Positions 1 through 7,550 of a stretch of 10,839 nt of DNA are shown one piece after another. Position 1 is the first letter of the stretch. Each line of letters starts with the position of its first letter. The DNA comes from Eubacteriales bacterium (GTDB lineage: Bacteria > Bacillota > Clostridia > Acetivibrionales > STF1-152). A program made the position numbers and the translations under genes. The stretch covers positions 1-10,839 of the forward strand of contig JAQVNH010000020.1 of assembly GCA_028703215.1 (NCBI GenBank), given 5' to 3'. The notes below the pieces were generated by a model. It had not been told where the DNA came from and did not search any database. It saw nothing but the letters and a program-made list of their open reading frames with translations.

Positions 1-460
1 TCTGATGAAATGCTGTATCAAAGACAGCAACATTCCGCTTGTCCGGCATAAGACGCTGGCATGCCTCTATACCGGTAATATTTGCCGGATTGTGCAGGGG
101 CGCAAGCTCCGAGCAGTCCCTTATTGCCTGCAACACTTCCTCGTTGACCACGACAGAATCCTTGAATTTTTCTCCGCCGTGAACAACACGATGGCCAATA
201 GCTCCTATTTCATCCGTGCTTGAAATCACTGCGGTGTCACCTGAAGTGATCGTACTTATGACTTCGGTGAGCGCAACCTTGTGATTATACATGTCCTTGT
301 CGATTACAGTGACATCGCCATCAGCGGAAGTATGTTTGATAAAGGAATGTCCTACCCCTATCCTGTCACAAAGGCCTTTTGCCAAAACCTTCTTTTTTTG
401 GGCATCGATAAGCTGATACTTCAGTGATGAACTCCCTGAATTTATTACGAGAACAAGCAT
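1..460 (-). CDS. ackA: Acetate kinase, N-terminal part (runs off the left edge)
   Basis: Acetate kinase converts acetyl phosphate and ADP to acetate and ATP in the cytosol, the ATP-yielding last step of acetate fermentation. Reading leftward from the ATG at 460, 153 codons are visible, about 40% of the usual ~400-residue protein. The start MLVLVINSGSSSLKY is the N-terminal signature of the ASKHA fold. Residues known to be catalytic or substrate-binding in the Methanosarcina thermophila enzyme fall at identical numbers: Asn7, Arg91 (GHRVVHGG), His123 (PLHNPAN) and Asp148 (FDTAFH). An AAGGGG Shine-Dalgarno lies 7 nt upstream of the ATG. The gene follows pta after a 37-nt gap, the usual pta-ackA order, and should share its transcript. 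No frameshift is seen in the visible part; the C-terminal half lies outside the window. Confidence 0.96.
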   Translation of the reverse strand, partial: MLVLVINSGSSSLKYQLIDAQKKKVLAKGLCDRIGVGHSFIKHTSADGDVTVIDKDMYNHKVALTEVISTITSGDTAVISSTDEIGAIGHRVVHGGEKFKDSVVVNEEVLQAIRDCSELAPLHNPANITGIEACQRLMPDKRNVAVFDTAFHQ

Positions 461-496
461 TGCATGACCCCTTTTCTATGCTTAATAATTTATGAA

Positions 497-1495
497 TCAA
501 TTGCCGGAGGCATGTGCCTGAACGGCTGTTATTGCAACAACTCCCACTATGTCTTCAGCGCTGCATCCTCTGGAAAGATCATTGACCGGTTTTGCCAGTC
601 CCTGGGTCACAGGACCGTAAGCCTCTGCTTTTGCAAGTCTCTGCGTCAGTTTGTAGGCGATATTTCCGGAATTCAAATCCGGGAATATCAGCACATTGGC
701 TTCGCCGTCTATAACATTCCCAGGCGCCTTTGACCTGCTTACCGATTTGACGATCGCCGCATCCACCTGAAGCTCTCCGTCAAGAATAAGATTCGGAGCT
801 TTTTGCTTCGCGAGTTTTACTGCCTGAACGACCTTCTCTGTCAATTCGCTCTTTGCGCTTCCGTATGTAGAGTAAGAGAGCATAGCGACTTTCGGCTCTT
901 CCAGTGTCAATAATCGAAATGTTTTCGCTGATTCGATCGCAATTTCCGAAAGCTGTTCAGCGTCAGGATTTTCGACCAGTCCGCTGTCGGCAAAAATAAA
1001 TGTTCCGTCAAGTCCGTATTCGCAGTCAGGTACCGACATGACAAAAAATGCCGAAACAAGCTTGGTTCCCGGCGCAGTCTTCAGTATCTGAAGCGCAGGC
1101 CTCAAAGTGTTGGCAGTGGTATTTATGGCTCCGGATACCATGCCGTCGGCATAATTCTTTTTGACCATCATTACACCGAAGTATTGCGGGTTTTTCATGG
1201 TTTCTCTTGCGATCTCTTCGGTAACGCCCTTTTCTTTTCTCATTTCATAAAAAGTCCTTGCGAAATCCTCGAACTTGTCTGATTCGAGAGGATCTACCAT
1301 TTCAACGCCGCTTAAATCGAGATCTCCCGCAAGTTTTTTTATTTCGTCGGCATTCCCGATCAAAATCATATTTGCGATCTTCCTTTTTTCAAGGATCGAA
1401 GCTGCTTCAAGCACTCTGCGATCAGTGCTTTCAGGCAGGATTATCGTCTTTTTGCTTTCACTTGCCCTCTTTGCTATTTGTTCCAGAAATTTCAT
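497..1495 (-). CDS. pta: Phosphate acetyltransferase
   Basis: Pta interconverts acetyl-CoA plus phosphate with acetyl phosphate plus CoA and feeds acetate kinase. The protein is 332 residues, the length of the short single-domain Pta class without the DRTGG or P-loop extension of E. coli Pta. Family motifs run in order: PESTDRRVLEAA (21-32), DGMVSGAINTTANTLRPALQ (117-136), FADSGLVENPDAEQLSEIA (168-186), SYSTYGSAKSE (207-217) and GPVTQGLAKPVNDLSRGCSA (294-313). Ser308-Arg309 and Asp315 match the active-site Ser309/Arg310/Asp316 of the M. thermophila enzyme. I chose the ATG at 1495 because AAAGGAG lies 5-6 nt upstream; a possible earlier ATG at 1510 would place that Shine-Dalgarno inside the coding region. 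The gene has its own promoter candidate and is followed by ackA. It lies downstream of gatB on the same strand, so some read-through is possible. Confidence 0.97.
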   Translation of the reverse strand: MKFLEQIAKRASESKKTIILPESTDRRVLEAASILEKRKIANMILIGNADEIKKLAGDLDLSGVEMVDPLESDKFEDFARTFYEMRKEKGVTEEIARETMKNPQYFGVMMVKKNYADGMVSGAINTTANTLRPALQILKTAPGTKLVSAFFVMSVPDCEYGLDGTFIFADSGLVENPDAEQLSEIAIESAKTFRLLTLEEPKVAMLSYSTYGSAKSELTEKVVQAVKLAKQKAPNLILDGELQVDAAIVKSVSRSKAPGNVIDGEANVLIFPDLNSGNIAYKLTQRLAKAEAYGPVTQGLAKPVNDLSRGCSAEDIVGVVAITAVQAHASGN

Positions 1496-1577
1496 GCTAT
1501 CTCCTTTCATCTTCTGCGCCCGGTGATTCTTGAGCTTTTATGACATTTATACTTTCTTAGATTTAAATGATACGACT

Positions 1578-1606
1578 ATTATATAATATGAGTATTTTGT
1601 ATACAA
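1578..1606 (-). promoter_or_regulatory. Candidate sigma-A promoter of pta-ackA, with a palindrome over the -35
   Basis: On the minus strand a perfect -10 TATAAT (1583-1578) is preceded, at exactly 17 bp, by a weak -35 TTGTAT (1606-1601). The -35 lies inside the perfect 10-bp palindrome TTGTATACAA (1597-1606), which extends imperfectly to ATnTTGTATACAAnAT. A repressor or activator site covering the -35 is a natural reading, but the regulator is not identifiable here. The predicted transcript start is near 1571, giving a leader of about 75 nt. No clear GC-rich terminator hairpin separates it from the gatB stop. Confidence 0.55.
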
Positions 1607-1640
1607 TATTAAACTAAAAAATGCCCTGCCTGTCGTTTGC

Positions 1641-3074
1641 TTAACATTTGTCCATCTCGACTTTAAGGAGTTTTCCCAATATCTGAGGATCTGCCCTGCC
1701 GCCCGATCTTGCCATTGCCTTTCCGATGAGATGACCGAGCGCCTTTTTCTTTCCCTTCCTGTAATCATCCACAGTTTGCAAATTCTCTTTTATGGTCTCG
1801 CTTATTATTTCTGAAAGCTCCTCTGTATCCGCAATTATTTCAAGCCCCATTTCCCGCACTATCTCTTCGGGCTCCGACTGTGTTTCAAACATAATCTCCA
1901 AAACCTTTTTAGCGGCTGTAGTGCTTATGATATTCAAATTCACAAGATCGATCAGCCTGGCTAATTTTTCTCCTCCGAAAGGAATATCCCCTTCCGGTAA
2001 TTTTCTTTCTTTCATTATTCTTGCCATTTCTCCTGTAATTAAGTTGCATGCTGATTTTGGATCACCGCTTTTTTCAGCTGCAACCTCAAAAAATTCAGAT
2101 ATTTCTACAGAGGATGTCAAAAGATTTGCGCAATACTCCGATAGTTTATAATTTTCCATATATCTCGCCATCTTTTGATTCGGCAGTTCAGGAATGTTTC
2201 TCCTTATTTCCTCCGCCCATTCCCGGCTGACCAGGACCTCCGGAAGATCCGGGTCCGGAAAATATCTGTAATCATTCGCCCCCTCTTTGCTTCTCATGGG
2301 AATGCTTATCCCTTTTGTATCATCCCATCGTCTGGTTTCCTTCAAAACAGCCTGTCCTGAATCGATTAGTCCGACCTGCCTTTCAAATTCGGATCTGATC
2401 GCTCTGGTCACAGCTCTGAACGAATTGAGATTTTTCATTTCTGTGCGCGTTCCGGCCTTATCCCCCTTGCGTCTGACAGATATATTCACATCAGCCCGAA
2501 GTGAGCCGTTTTCCATTTTGCAATCAGATACTCCGATATACCGAAGGATCGCTCTTACCGATTCAAGAAATGATTTAGCCTCTGCAGCGCTTGCCATATC
2601 AGGATCCGACACTATTTCAATAAGCGGCACACCTGCTCTGTTGTAATCGATTATCGTATCTGATCCGGTTTTATCATGAAGCAGCTTGGCTGCGTCTTCC
2701 TCAATTTGGACTCTTGCTATCCTGATTACTTTTTTTTCATCACCCTGACTTATTTCAATGTGCCCTCCTGTACAAACGGGAAAATCATATTGCGTTATCT
2801 GGTAGGATTTGGGAAGATCGGGATAAAAATAGTTCTTCCTGTCGAATCTGCTGGCTTCCGATACTGTGCAATTCATTGCAAGACCTGCCATTACTGCATA
2901 TTCAACAGCTTTCTTGTTCAGTACCGGCAACGTGCCCGGCATTCCGAGACATACCGGGCAGCAGTTCGAATTTATCTGAGAACCGAAACGGGTTGAGCAT
3001 GAACAAAATATTTTTGTATCTGTCGATAACTCAGCATGCACTTCCAGACCGATCACAGGTTCATATTCGATCAT
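1641..3074 (-). CDS. gatB: Asp-tRNA(Asn)/Glu-tRNA(Gln) amidotransferase subunit B
   Basis: GatB is the kinase and tRNA-binding subunit of GatCAB. It activates the carboxyl group of mischarged Glu-tRNA(Gln) or Asp-tRNA(Asn) with ATP, and ammonia arriving from GatA then amidates it. At 477 residues it has the normal family length. The N-terminal cradle domain begins with YEPVIGLEVHAEL and has the zinc-type cysteine set Cys24, Cys26, Cys39 and Cys42 (KIFCSCSTRFG ... CPVCLGMPG). Further family motifs are FDRKNYFYPDLPKSYQITQY, YNRAGVPLIEIVSDPD, NGSLRADVNISVR, EMKNLNSF and DYRYFPDPDLPE. The C-terminus is the helical YqeY-like tail that contacts the tRNA (GRADPQILGKLL). Its ATG overlaps the gatA stop as ATGA, with GGAGG 6 nt upstream inside gatA, so the two subunits are probably translationally coupled. 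The gene is intact. Confidence 0.97.
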   Translation of the reverse strand: MIEYEPVIGLEVHAELSTDTKIFCSCSTRFGSQINSNCCPVCLGMPGTLPVLNKKAVEYAVMAGLAMNCTVSEASRFDRKNYFYPDLPKSYQITQYDFPVCTGGHIEISQGDEKKVIRIARVQIEEDAAKLLHDKTGSDTIIDYNRAGVPLIEIVSDPDMASAAEAKSFLESVRAILRYIGVSDCKMENGSLRADVNISVRRKGDKAGTRTEMKNLNSFRAVTRAIRSEFERQVGLIDSGQAVLKETRRWDDTKGISIPMRSKEGANDYRYFPDPDLPEVLVSREWAEEIRRNIPELPNQKMARYMENYKLSEYCANLLTSSVEISEFFEVAAEKSGDPKSACNLITGEMARIMKERKLPEGDIPFGGEKLARLIDLVNLNIISTTAAKKVLEIMFETQSEPEEIVREMGLEIIADTEELSEIISETIKENLQTVDDYRKGKKKALGHLIGKAMARSGGRADPQILGKLLKVEMDKC

Positions 3075-4543
3075 GCCTTGCCTCCGTTCGGCGGTTTCTT
3101 AAGATGGTATTCCGTATTCTGCTCAAAGGTGTAGGCCGTTCTCAATAAAGTCCCCTCGTCAAAATGCTTTCCTATAAGATGCATGCCGACAGGCATTTCG
3201 TTATCGTCAAAGCCGCAAGGAACAGAAATTCCCGGAAGTCCTGCTATATTTGTCGATGAAGTAAAAATGTCGCCCATTGATATTTTGATCGGATCGTTGA
3301 TTTTTTCTCCAAACCTGAAAACCTTCGAAGGTGTGACAGGCCCCATTATCACGTCATATTTTTGAAATGCCTCTTGATATTGTCTTTTTATAAGTTCTTT
3401 AACCTGCAGAGCTTTTTTATAATATGCGTCATAGTAGCCCGAGCTAAGAACAAAAGTGCCAATCATTATCCTTCTTTTTACTTCCGGAGCAAAACCCTCG
3501 CTCCTTGTGTTTTTATACATTTCCTCGATACCGGAATACATTTCGTTCCTGTATCCGTATCTTACTCCGTCGAACCTTGCCAGGTTGGATGAAGCTTCAG
3601 CTGCGGAAATTATATAGTATGCCGGCATGAAATATTCGGTGATGGGCATACTGATCTCAAAGCAATTTGCCCCAAGTTTCTCAAAAGTCTCCATTGCTCT
3701 ATAAATGCATTTCTTTACATCTTCATCTGTTCCCGTTTCCATGAACTCCTTTGGAATGGCTACTTTAAGTCCTGTTATGTCATTATGAAGATATAACGTA
3801 TAGTCTATATGATCCATAGGAAATGAAGTGGAATCAAGAGGGTCGTGACCTGCAATCAGACTCATAAGCAGCGCGCAGTCCCTTACGTCCTTAGTCAGCG
3901 TTCCGATCTGGTCGAGAGATGACGCAAATGCAATCAGCCCTCTTCTTGAAACTGTTCCATATGTTGGTTTCATTCCGACGACTCCGCAAAATGACGCGGG
4001 CTGTCTCACCGACCCCCCGGTATCAGAACCAAGCGCCATGATCGCTTCTCCCGACGAAACAGCTGCTGCACTTCCTCCGCCGGACCCTCCGGGAACAAAT
4101 TCGGGATTCCATGGATTTTTAGTTTTCTTGAAATATGATGTTTCCGTTGAGCTGCCCATTGCAAACTCATCCATGTTCAGTTTGCCGAGCAGAACCATGC
4201 CTTCTTCATCCAGCTTTTCTGCAACCGCGGCGCTGTAAGGCGGAATGAAGTTTTCAAGCATTTTGGACGCGCAGGTTGTGCGTATCCCTTTCGTGCAAAT
4301 ATTGTCTTTCAGAGCAATCGGAATACCTGCAAGCGGAGGAAGTTTTACTCCGCTGTCGAGCTTTGTCTGGACCTCCCTTGCCTTACACAGCGCATCCTCA
4401 CCGGTTACGGTTAAGTAGCAGCCAAGATCCTTTTCCTGTTTGCTTATTCTGTTAAGCATAGACTCCGTCAGTTCAACTGCTCCCAGTTCCCTGTCGCGCA
4501 ATTTTCGACAAAGCATATGCGAAGGCATTTCGTGAAGCTCCAA
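3071..4543 (-). CDS. gatA: Asp-tRNA(Asn)/Glu-tRNA(Gln) amidotransferase subunit A (glutaminase)
   Basis: GatA is the amidase-signature subunit that hydrolyses glutamine and channels ammonia to GatB. The protein is 490 residues, the expected length. The Ser-cisSer-Lys triad is visible as Lys79 (ALKDN), Ser154 (PGGSGGGSAAA) and Ser178 (GSDTGGSVRQPA), at exactly the numbers of the Staphylococcus aureus enzyme. That agreement supports the start used here, a TTG at 4543, giving MELHEMPSHML, which resembles the MELY/MDLY opening common in GatA. AAGGA lies about 9 nt before the TTG. The alternative ATG five codons in (4528) has GGAG about 9 nt upstream and would remove only MELHE, so the start is not certain. 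The gene sits 20 nt after gatC and overlaps gatB by 4 nt, in the standard gatCAB operon. Confidence 0.96.
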   Translation of the reverse strand: MELHEMPSHMLCRKLRDRELGAVELTESMLNRISKQEKDLGCYLTVTGEDALCKAREVQTKLDSGVKLPPLAGIPIALKDNICTKGIRTTCASKMLENFIPPYSAAVAEKLDEEGMVLLGKLNMDEFAMGSSTETSYFKKTKNPWNPEFVPGGSGGGSAAAVSSGEAIMALGSDTGGSVRQPASFCGVVGMKPTYGTVSRRGLIAFASSLDQIGTLTKDVRDCALLMSLIAGHDPLDSTSFPMDHIDYTLYLHNDITGLKVAIPKEFMETGTDEDVKKCIYRAMETFEKLGANCFEISMPITEYFMPAYYIISAAEASSNLARFDGVRYGYRNEMYSGIEEMYKNTRSEGFAPEVKRRIMIGTFVLSSGYYDAYYKKALQVKELIKRQYQEAFQKYDVIMGPVTPSKVFRFGEKINDPIKISMGDIFTSSTNIAGLPGISVPCGFDDNEMPVGMHLIGKHFDEGTLLRTAYTFEQNTEYHLKKPPNGGKA

Positions 4544-4563
4544 AGTCGATTGTCCTTTCGTTT

Positions 4564-4851
4564 CTATTCAAGTATTTTCGGCACCTTTATGCCTCCGGCT
4601 TCCTTTGAAGAGGCGTTGCCGAACATATCGGCGGCATCTGATGATACGGATGCTTCATCATTCCTAAATACATTGCTCTTGGTTGTTTTATGGCTTTCAG
4701 GGACACTTCCTTTTATGTCCAGGTCATTCAATACGTCGATATATGATATTATCTTATTAAAATCATTTTTAAGACTTTCCTTTTCCTCCCGTGTCAAATT
4801 CAGCATGGCGAGTCCTGCAGTTCTTTCCACGGTTTTTTTGGTTACTTTCAT
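4564..4851 (-). CDS. gatC: Asp-tRNA(Asn)/Glu-tRNA(Gln) amidotransferase subunit C
   Basis: GatC is the small subunit that wraps the GatA-GatB interface and stabilises the complex; it has no catalytic residues. The protein is 95 residues, typical of GatC. The family pattern is visible: an N-terminal helix with VERTAGLAMLNLTREEKESL (about 8-27), then FNKIISYIDVLNDLDIKGS (about 31-49), and a loose C-terminal extension rich in Ser, Asp and Glu (DEASVSSDAADMFGN) where GatC normally has the LREDE segment. I used the ATG at 4851, with GGAGG 8 nt upstream. A longer frame begins at 4878 but would put that Shine-Dalgarno inside the gene and add residues absent from the family. It is first in gatCAB and divergent from tmcAL. 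Confidence 0.93.
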   Translation of the reverse strand: MKVTKKTVERTAGLAMLNLTREEKESLKNDFNKIISYIDVLNDLDIKGSVPESHKTTKSNVFRNDEASVSSDAADMFGNASSKEAGGIKVPKILE

Positions 4852-4876
4852 GTCCGCATCCTCCGCATGTCTTCTC

Positions 4877-4903
4877 ATTATTAGTTTATCACATGCGTTT
4901 CAA
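4877..4903 (-). promoter_or_regulatory. Possible gatCAB promoter (weak)
   Basis: Upstream of gatC on the minus strand, TTGAAA (4903-4898) could be a -35 and AATAAT (4882-4877) a -10. The spacing is 15 bp, shorter than the ideal 17, so the call is tentative. It would give a leader of about 20 nt containing the GGAGG site. No better minus-strand candidate was found in 4852-4983. Confidence 0.3.
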
Positions 4904-4921
4904 CATTTCGATGTGTTTTAT

Positions 4922-4950
4922 TTGTAGAAGGTCCCGGTTTCGAATATAAT
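4922..4950 (+). promoter_or_regulatory. Candidate sigma-A promoter of tmcAL
   Basis: A perfect -10 TATAAT at 4945-4950 is preceded at 17 bp by a weak -35 TTGTAG (4922-4927). Transcription would start near 4957, about 27 nt before the tmcAL ATG. The -10 is enclosed by an inverted repeat (separate entry). Confidence 0.5.
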
Positions 4951-4957
4951 GAAACCG
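4935..4957. repeat. Inverted repeat CGGTTTC-N9-GAAACCG around the tmcAL -10
   Basis: Two perfect 7-bp arms, CGGTTTC (4935-4941) and GAAACCG (4951-4957), flank a 9-bp centre that holds the TATAAT box. The position, over the -10 and the expected transcription start, is where a repressor operator would sit in the divergent gatC/tmcAL region. It could also be chance or a weak hairpin. No cognate regulator is in the window. Confidence 0.45.
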
Positions 4958-4983
4958 AAATATTTTTTTACCGGGATGGCTCA

Positions 4984-6231
4984 ATGAAAACACTTGGAAT
5001 GGTAACTGAATATAATCCTTTCCACAACGGGCACCTTTACCATTTGCATCGATCTCTTGAAGAAAGCGGCTGTGATAGCTCCGTTTGCGTCATGAGCGGT
5101 AATTTTACTCAAAGAGGAGAACCCGCGATAGTCAACAAGTGGACTCGCGCTCAGATGGCTTTGGAAGCAGGTGTCGATCTGGTAGTCGAACTCCCTCTTC
5201 CCTATGCCATGTCCGGAGCGGAGCATTTTTCTTTCGGCTCGGTCAAGCTTCTTGAGAGTCTCGGAATCATCGATGTGATCTGTTTCGGAAGCGAGTGCGG
5301 CGACATTGAGACTCTTGAAATCGCAGCCGATGTTTTGGCTTACGAACCTGACTCATTCAAAATTCAGCTTAAGAAGTTTTTGGATTCCGGCATTTCATTC
5401 CCCGCCGCAAGAGAATCAGCCCTCAAATCATATTTCTCTGAAAATTCACCTATTGGATCCGCTGCTGCCGAATGTCTTTCAGAACCCAATAACATCCTCG
5501 GAGTCGAATATCTCAAGGCACTGAAAAGGATCCGGAGCCAAATCCGGCCAATGACCATAAAACGCTCGGGCGCAGGTCATAACGAGCCGGCGTTATGCGA
5601 CGGAATATCGGGAGCGGCCGCAATCAGAAATTCAATAATTTCAAAAAAAAGCGAACTCTCCGGTCTTGGAAACGTAATGCCCGCTTCATCCCTCCGTCTT
5701 CTGGAGAGAGACTTCGAACTTGGAAAAGGTCCCGTCTACAGCGATAAATTCGGAAAAATAATACTCTCGATGCTGCGGGGCATGGATCCCGAAAGTCTCG
5801 CGAAATACCCCGATGTTTCCGAAGGCTTAGAAAACAGGATACTGGAAGCATCGTATCTGAGCGGCTCGCTTGAAGAGCTGGTTGAAAGGATCGGGACAAA
5901 AAGATATGCGCTCACACGGATCCGGAGAATACTCATGTCTGTGCTTACAGGAATGGAAGCCGAAAATATCCGCGCTTTTGACGACAATGGCGGACCGCAA
6001 TATATCCGCATTCTTGGTTTCAGCGAAAAAGGAAGAAGCCTGATAGCGCTTTCCAAAAAGAAAGCCTCTTTGCCGATAATAGTAAAACCGTCCAACTTCA
6101 AGGATTCCATCAATCCGCACCTTAGCCGGATGCTTGCGCTCGAAGCGCATGCCACCGACATTTACGTATTGGGTTATGAAGGCGCAGAATATAGGCTGGG
6201 CGGCCAGGAATACACATCCAATTTATTCTGA
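4984..6231 (+). CDS. tmcAL: tRNA(Met) cytidine acetate ligase TmcAL (YlbM family)
   Basis: TmcAL makes N4-acetylcytidine at the wobble position of elongator tRNA-Met. It activates acetate with ATP to acetyl-adenylate and does not use acetyl-CoA as the unrelated E. coli TmcA does. The 415-residue protein matches the length of Bacillus subtilis YlbM/TmcAL. The nucleotidyltransferase fold shows the HxGH motif in EYNPFHNGH (9-17), then MSGNFTQRGEPA (37-48), NKWTRAQMAL (51-60), DLVVELPLPYAMSGAEHF and CFGSE. The central region has PNNILGVEYLKAL and IKRSGAGHN, and the C-terminal part includes RILGFSEKGR. The ATG at 4984 is preceded by a modest GGGATG site. It is divergent from gatCAB and close to pta-ackA, whose product acetate is its substrate. 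From memory, Clostridium acetobutylicum has the same family next to pta-ackA, so the neighbourhood is not unique. Older annotations call it a hypothetical nucleotidyltransferase. Confidence 0.94.
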   Translation: MKTLGMVTEYNPFHNGHLYHLHRSLEESGCDSSVCVMSGNFTQRGEPAIVNKWTRAQMALEAGVDLVVELPLPYAMSGAEHFSFGSVKLLESLGIIDVICFGSECGDIETLEIAADVLAYEPDSFKIQLKKFLDSGISFPAARESALKSYFSENSPIGSAAAECLSEPNNILGVEYLKALKRIRSQIRPMTIKRSGAGHNEPALCDGISGAAAIRNSIISKKSELSGLGNVMPASSLRLLERDFELGKGPVYSDKFGKIILSMLRGMDPESLAKYPDVSEGLENRILEASYLSGSLEELVERIGTKRYALTRIRRILMSVLTGMEAENIRAFDDNGGPQYIRILGFSEKGRSLIALSKKKASLPIIVKPSNFKDSINPHLSRMLALEAHATDIYVLGYEGAEYRLGGQEYTSNLF

Positions 6232-6235
6232 TTTA

Positions 6236-6264
6236 TTGATATATTATGCTCTGCATGGTAAAAT
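6236..6264 (+). promoter_or_regulatory. Strong candidate promoter of tyrS (extended -10)
   Basis: TTGATA (6236-6241, one mismatch to consensus) and TAAAAT (6259-6264, one mismatch) are separated by exactly 17 bp, and the -10 is preceded by TGG, an extended -10 element. Transcription would start near 6271, leaving only about 25 nt before the tyrS ATG. That leaves no room for a T-box leader. Confidence 0.65.
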
Positions 6265-6295
6265 ACTCGGGATTGATATAGATGGAGGAATTTTC

Positions 6296-7525
6296 ATGAG
6301 CAATGTTTTTGATACGCTTAAAGAGCGCGGATTTATTGCACAGATGACCCATGAGAATGAAATCAGAGAGCTTCTGCAAAACAATAAGGTGACTTTTTAT
6401 ATCGGATTCGATCCGACCGCAGACAGTCTTCACATAGGGCATTTTTTACCTCTTATGGCCATGGCGCACATGCAAAGAGCCGGACACAGGCCGATCGCAT
6501 TATTGGGATGCGGCACTGCTATGGTCGGAGACCCTTCAGGGAAAACCGACATGCGCAAAATGCTTACCCGGGAAACTCTTATGCAAAATGCGGAGGAATT
6601 CAAAAAACAGATGTCCCGGTATATTCATTTTGATGACGGGCAAGCTTTGATGCTTGATAATTCCGAATGGCTTTTAGAATTGAATTATGTAGAATTTTTA
6701 AGAAATATCGGTGTTCATTTCTCTGTCAACAGGATGCTGACTGCCGACTGTTTCAAGATCCGTCTGGAAAAGGGCCTCAGCTTTCTGGAGTTTAATTATA
6801 TGCTGATGCAGAGTTATGACTTTCTGACACTGTTCCGGAATTACGGCTGCAATTTACAGCTTGGAGGAGACGACCAGTGGTCCAACATTATCGGCGGCAT
6901 TGAACTGATAAGGAAAACCGAGGGCAAGGAAGCTTATGGCATGACCTTCAACCTTATTACCACAAGCGAAGGCAAGAAAATGGGAAAAACCGAGAAGGGT
7001 GCTCTATGGCTTGACGCAAAAAAAACGTCCCCTTACGAATTCTATCAATACTGGCGCAACATAGATGACCCGGATGTCATTAAATGTCTTAAATTGCTTA
7101 CATTTCTCTCTATGGATGAAATAAAGGAATATGAAAAAATGACAGGCAGCGAATTGAACAAAGCTAAGAAAACTTTGGCTTATGAAGTCACCAGGCTTGT
7201 TCATGGCATGCATGAGGCGGATAAGGCAATGCAGGCTTCCGAGGCTCTCTTTACCAAGGGCACTTTCGATGACAACATGCCTTCGGCAGATGTAGCATCT
7301 TCTGATATCGAAAACGGCATAAATATTCTCGAGCTTCTTTTCAAAGCGGGGCTTATTCCCTCTAAAGGAGAAGGCCGAAGACTGATACTTCAGGGCGGTC
7401 TGTATTTAAACGACGCGCGGATCGAATCGCATGAGCGAATTGTCGGGAATAAGGACTTCAACGATGGCATATCAGTCGTTCGCATCGGAAAGAAGAAATT
7501 CCACCGCCTTATATTGACAGACTGA
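6296..7525 (+). CDS. tyrS: Tyrosyl-tRNA synthetase
   Basis: TyrRS activates tyrosine with ATP and charges tRNA-Tyr. The 409-residue protein is a class I synthetase: HIGH motif at 46-49 (DSLHIGHFLPL), GDPSGKTDMR (78-87), LLMQ-like tyrosine-site region FNYMLMQSYDF (166-176), LGGDDQWSNIIGG (189-201), and the KMSKS loop as KMGKT (228-232). A C-terminal S4 RNA-binding domain follows (about 345-409: AGLIPSKGEGRRLILQGGLY ... VVRIGKKKFHRLIL). The frame is open further upstream to an ATG at 6134, but that start lies inside tmcAL. GGAGGAA (6284-6290) sits 5 nt before the ATG at 6296, which also gives the normal N-terminus. It probably shares a transcript with the corrinoid gene 25 nt downstream. It lacks the tyrosine T-box leader frequent in this phylum. 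Confidence 0.97.
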   Translation: MSNVFDTLKERGFIAQMTHENEIRELLQNNKVTFYIGFDPTADSLHIGHFLPLMAMAHMQRAGHRPIALLGCGTAMVGDPSGKTDMRKMLTRETLMQNAEEFKKQMSRYIHFDDGQALMLDNSEWLLELNYVEFLRNIGVHFSVNRMLTADCFKIRLEKGLSFLEFNYMLMQSYDFLTLFRNYGCNLQLGGDDQWSNIIGGIELIRKTEGKEAYGMTFNLITTSEGKKMGKTEKGALWLDAKKTSPYEFYQYWRNIDDPDVIKCLKLLTFLSMDEIKEYEKMTGSELNKAKKTLAYEVTRLVHGMHEADKAMQASEALFTKGTFDDNMPSADVASSDIENGINILELLFKAGLIPSKGEGRRLILQGGLYLNDARIESHERIVGNKDFNDGISVVRIGKKKFHRLILTD

Positions 7526-7550
7526 AGCTATTTCTTACACCGGAGAAATT

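Noticed and set aside
1611..1643. Terminator after gatB
   Set aside because: There is a T6 run on the minus strand, but I could not form a convincing GC-rich stem before it.
5736..6161. 141-codon open frame on the minus strand inside tmcAL
   Set aside because: It is a shadow of the conserved TmcAL frame, with no ribosome site and no recognisable protein.
6134..6295. Upstream extension of the tyrS reading frame
   Set aside because: It lies inside tmcAL and upstream of a GGAGGAA site placed correctly for the ATG at 6296; the family N-terminus also starts there.
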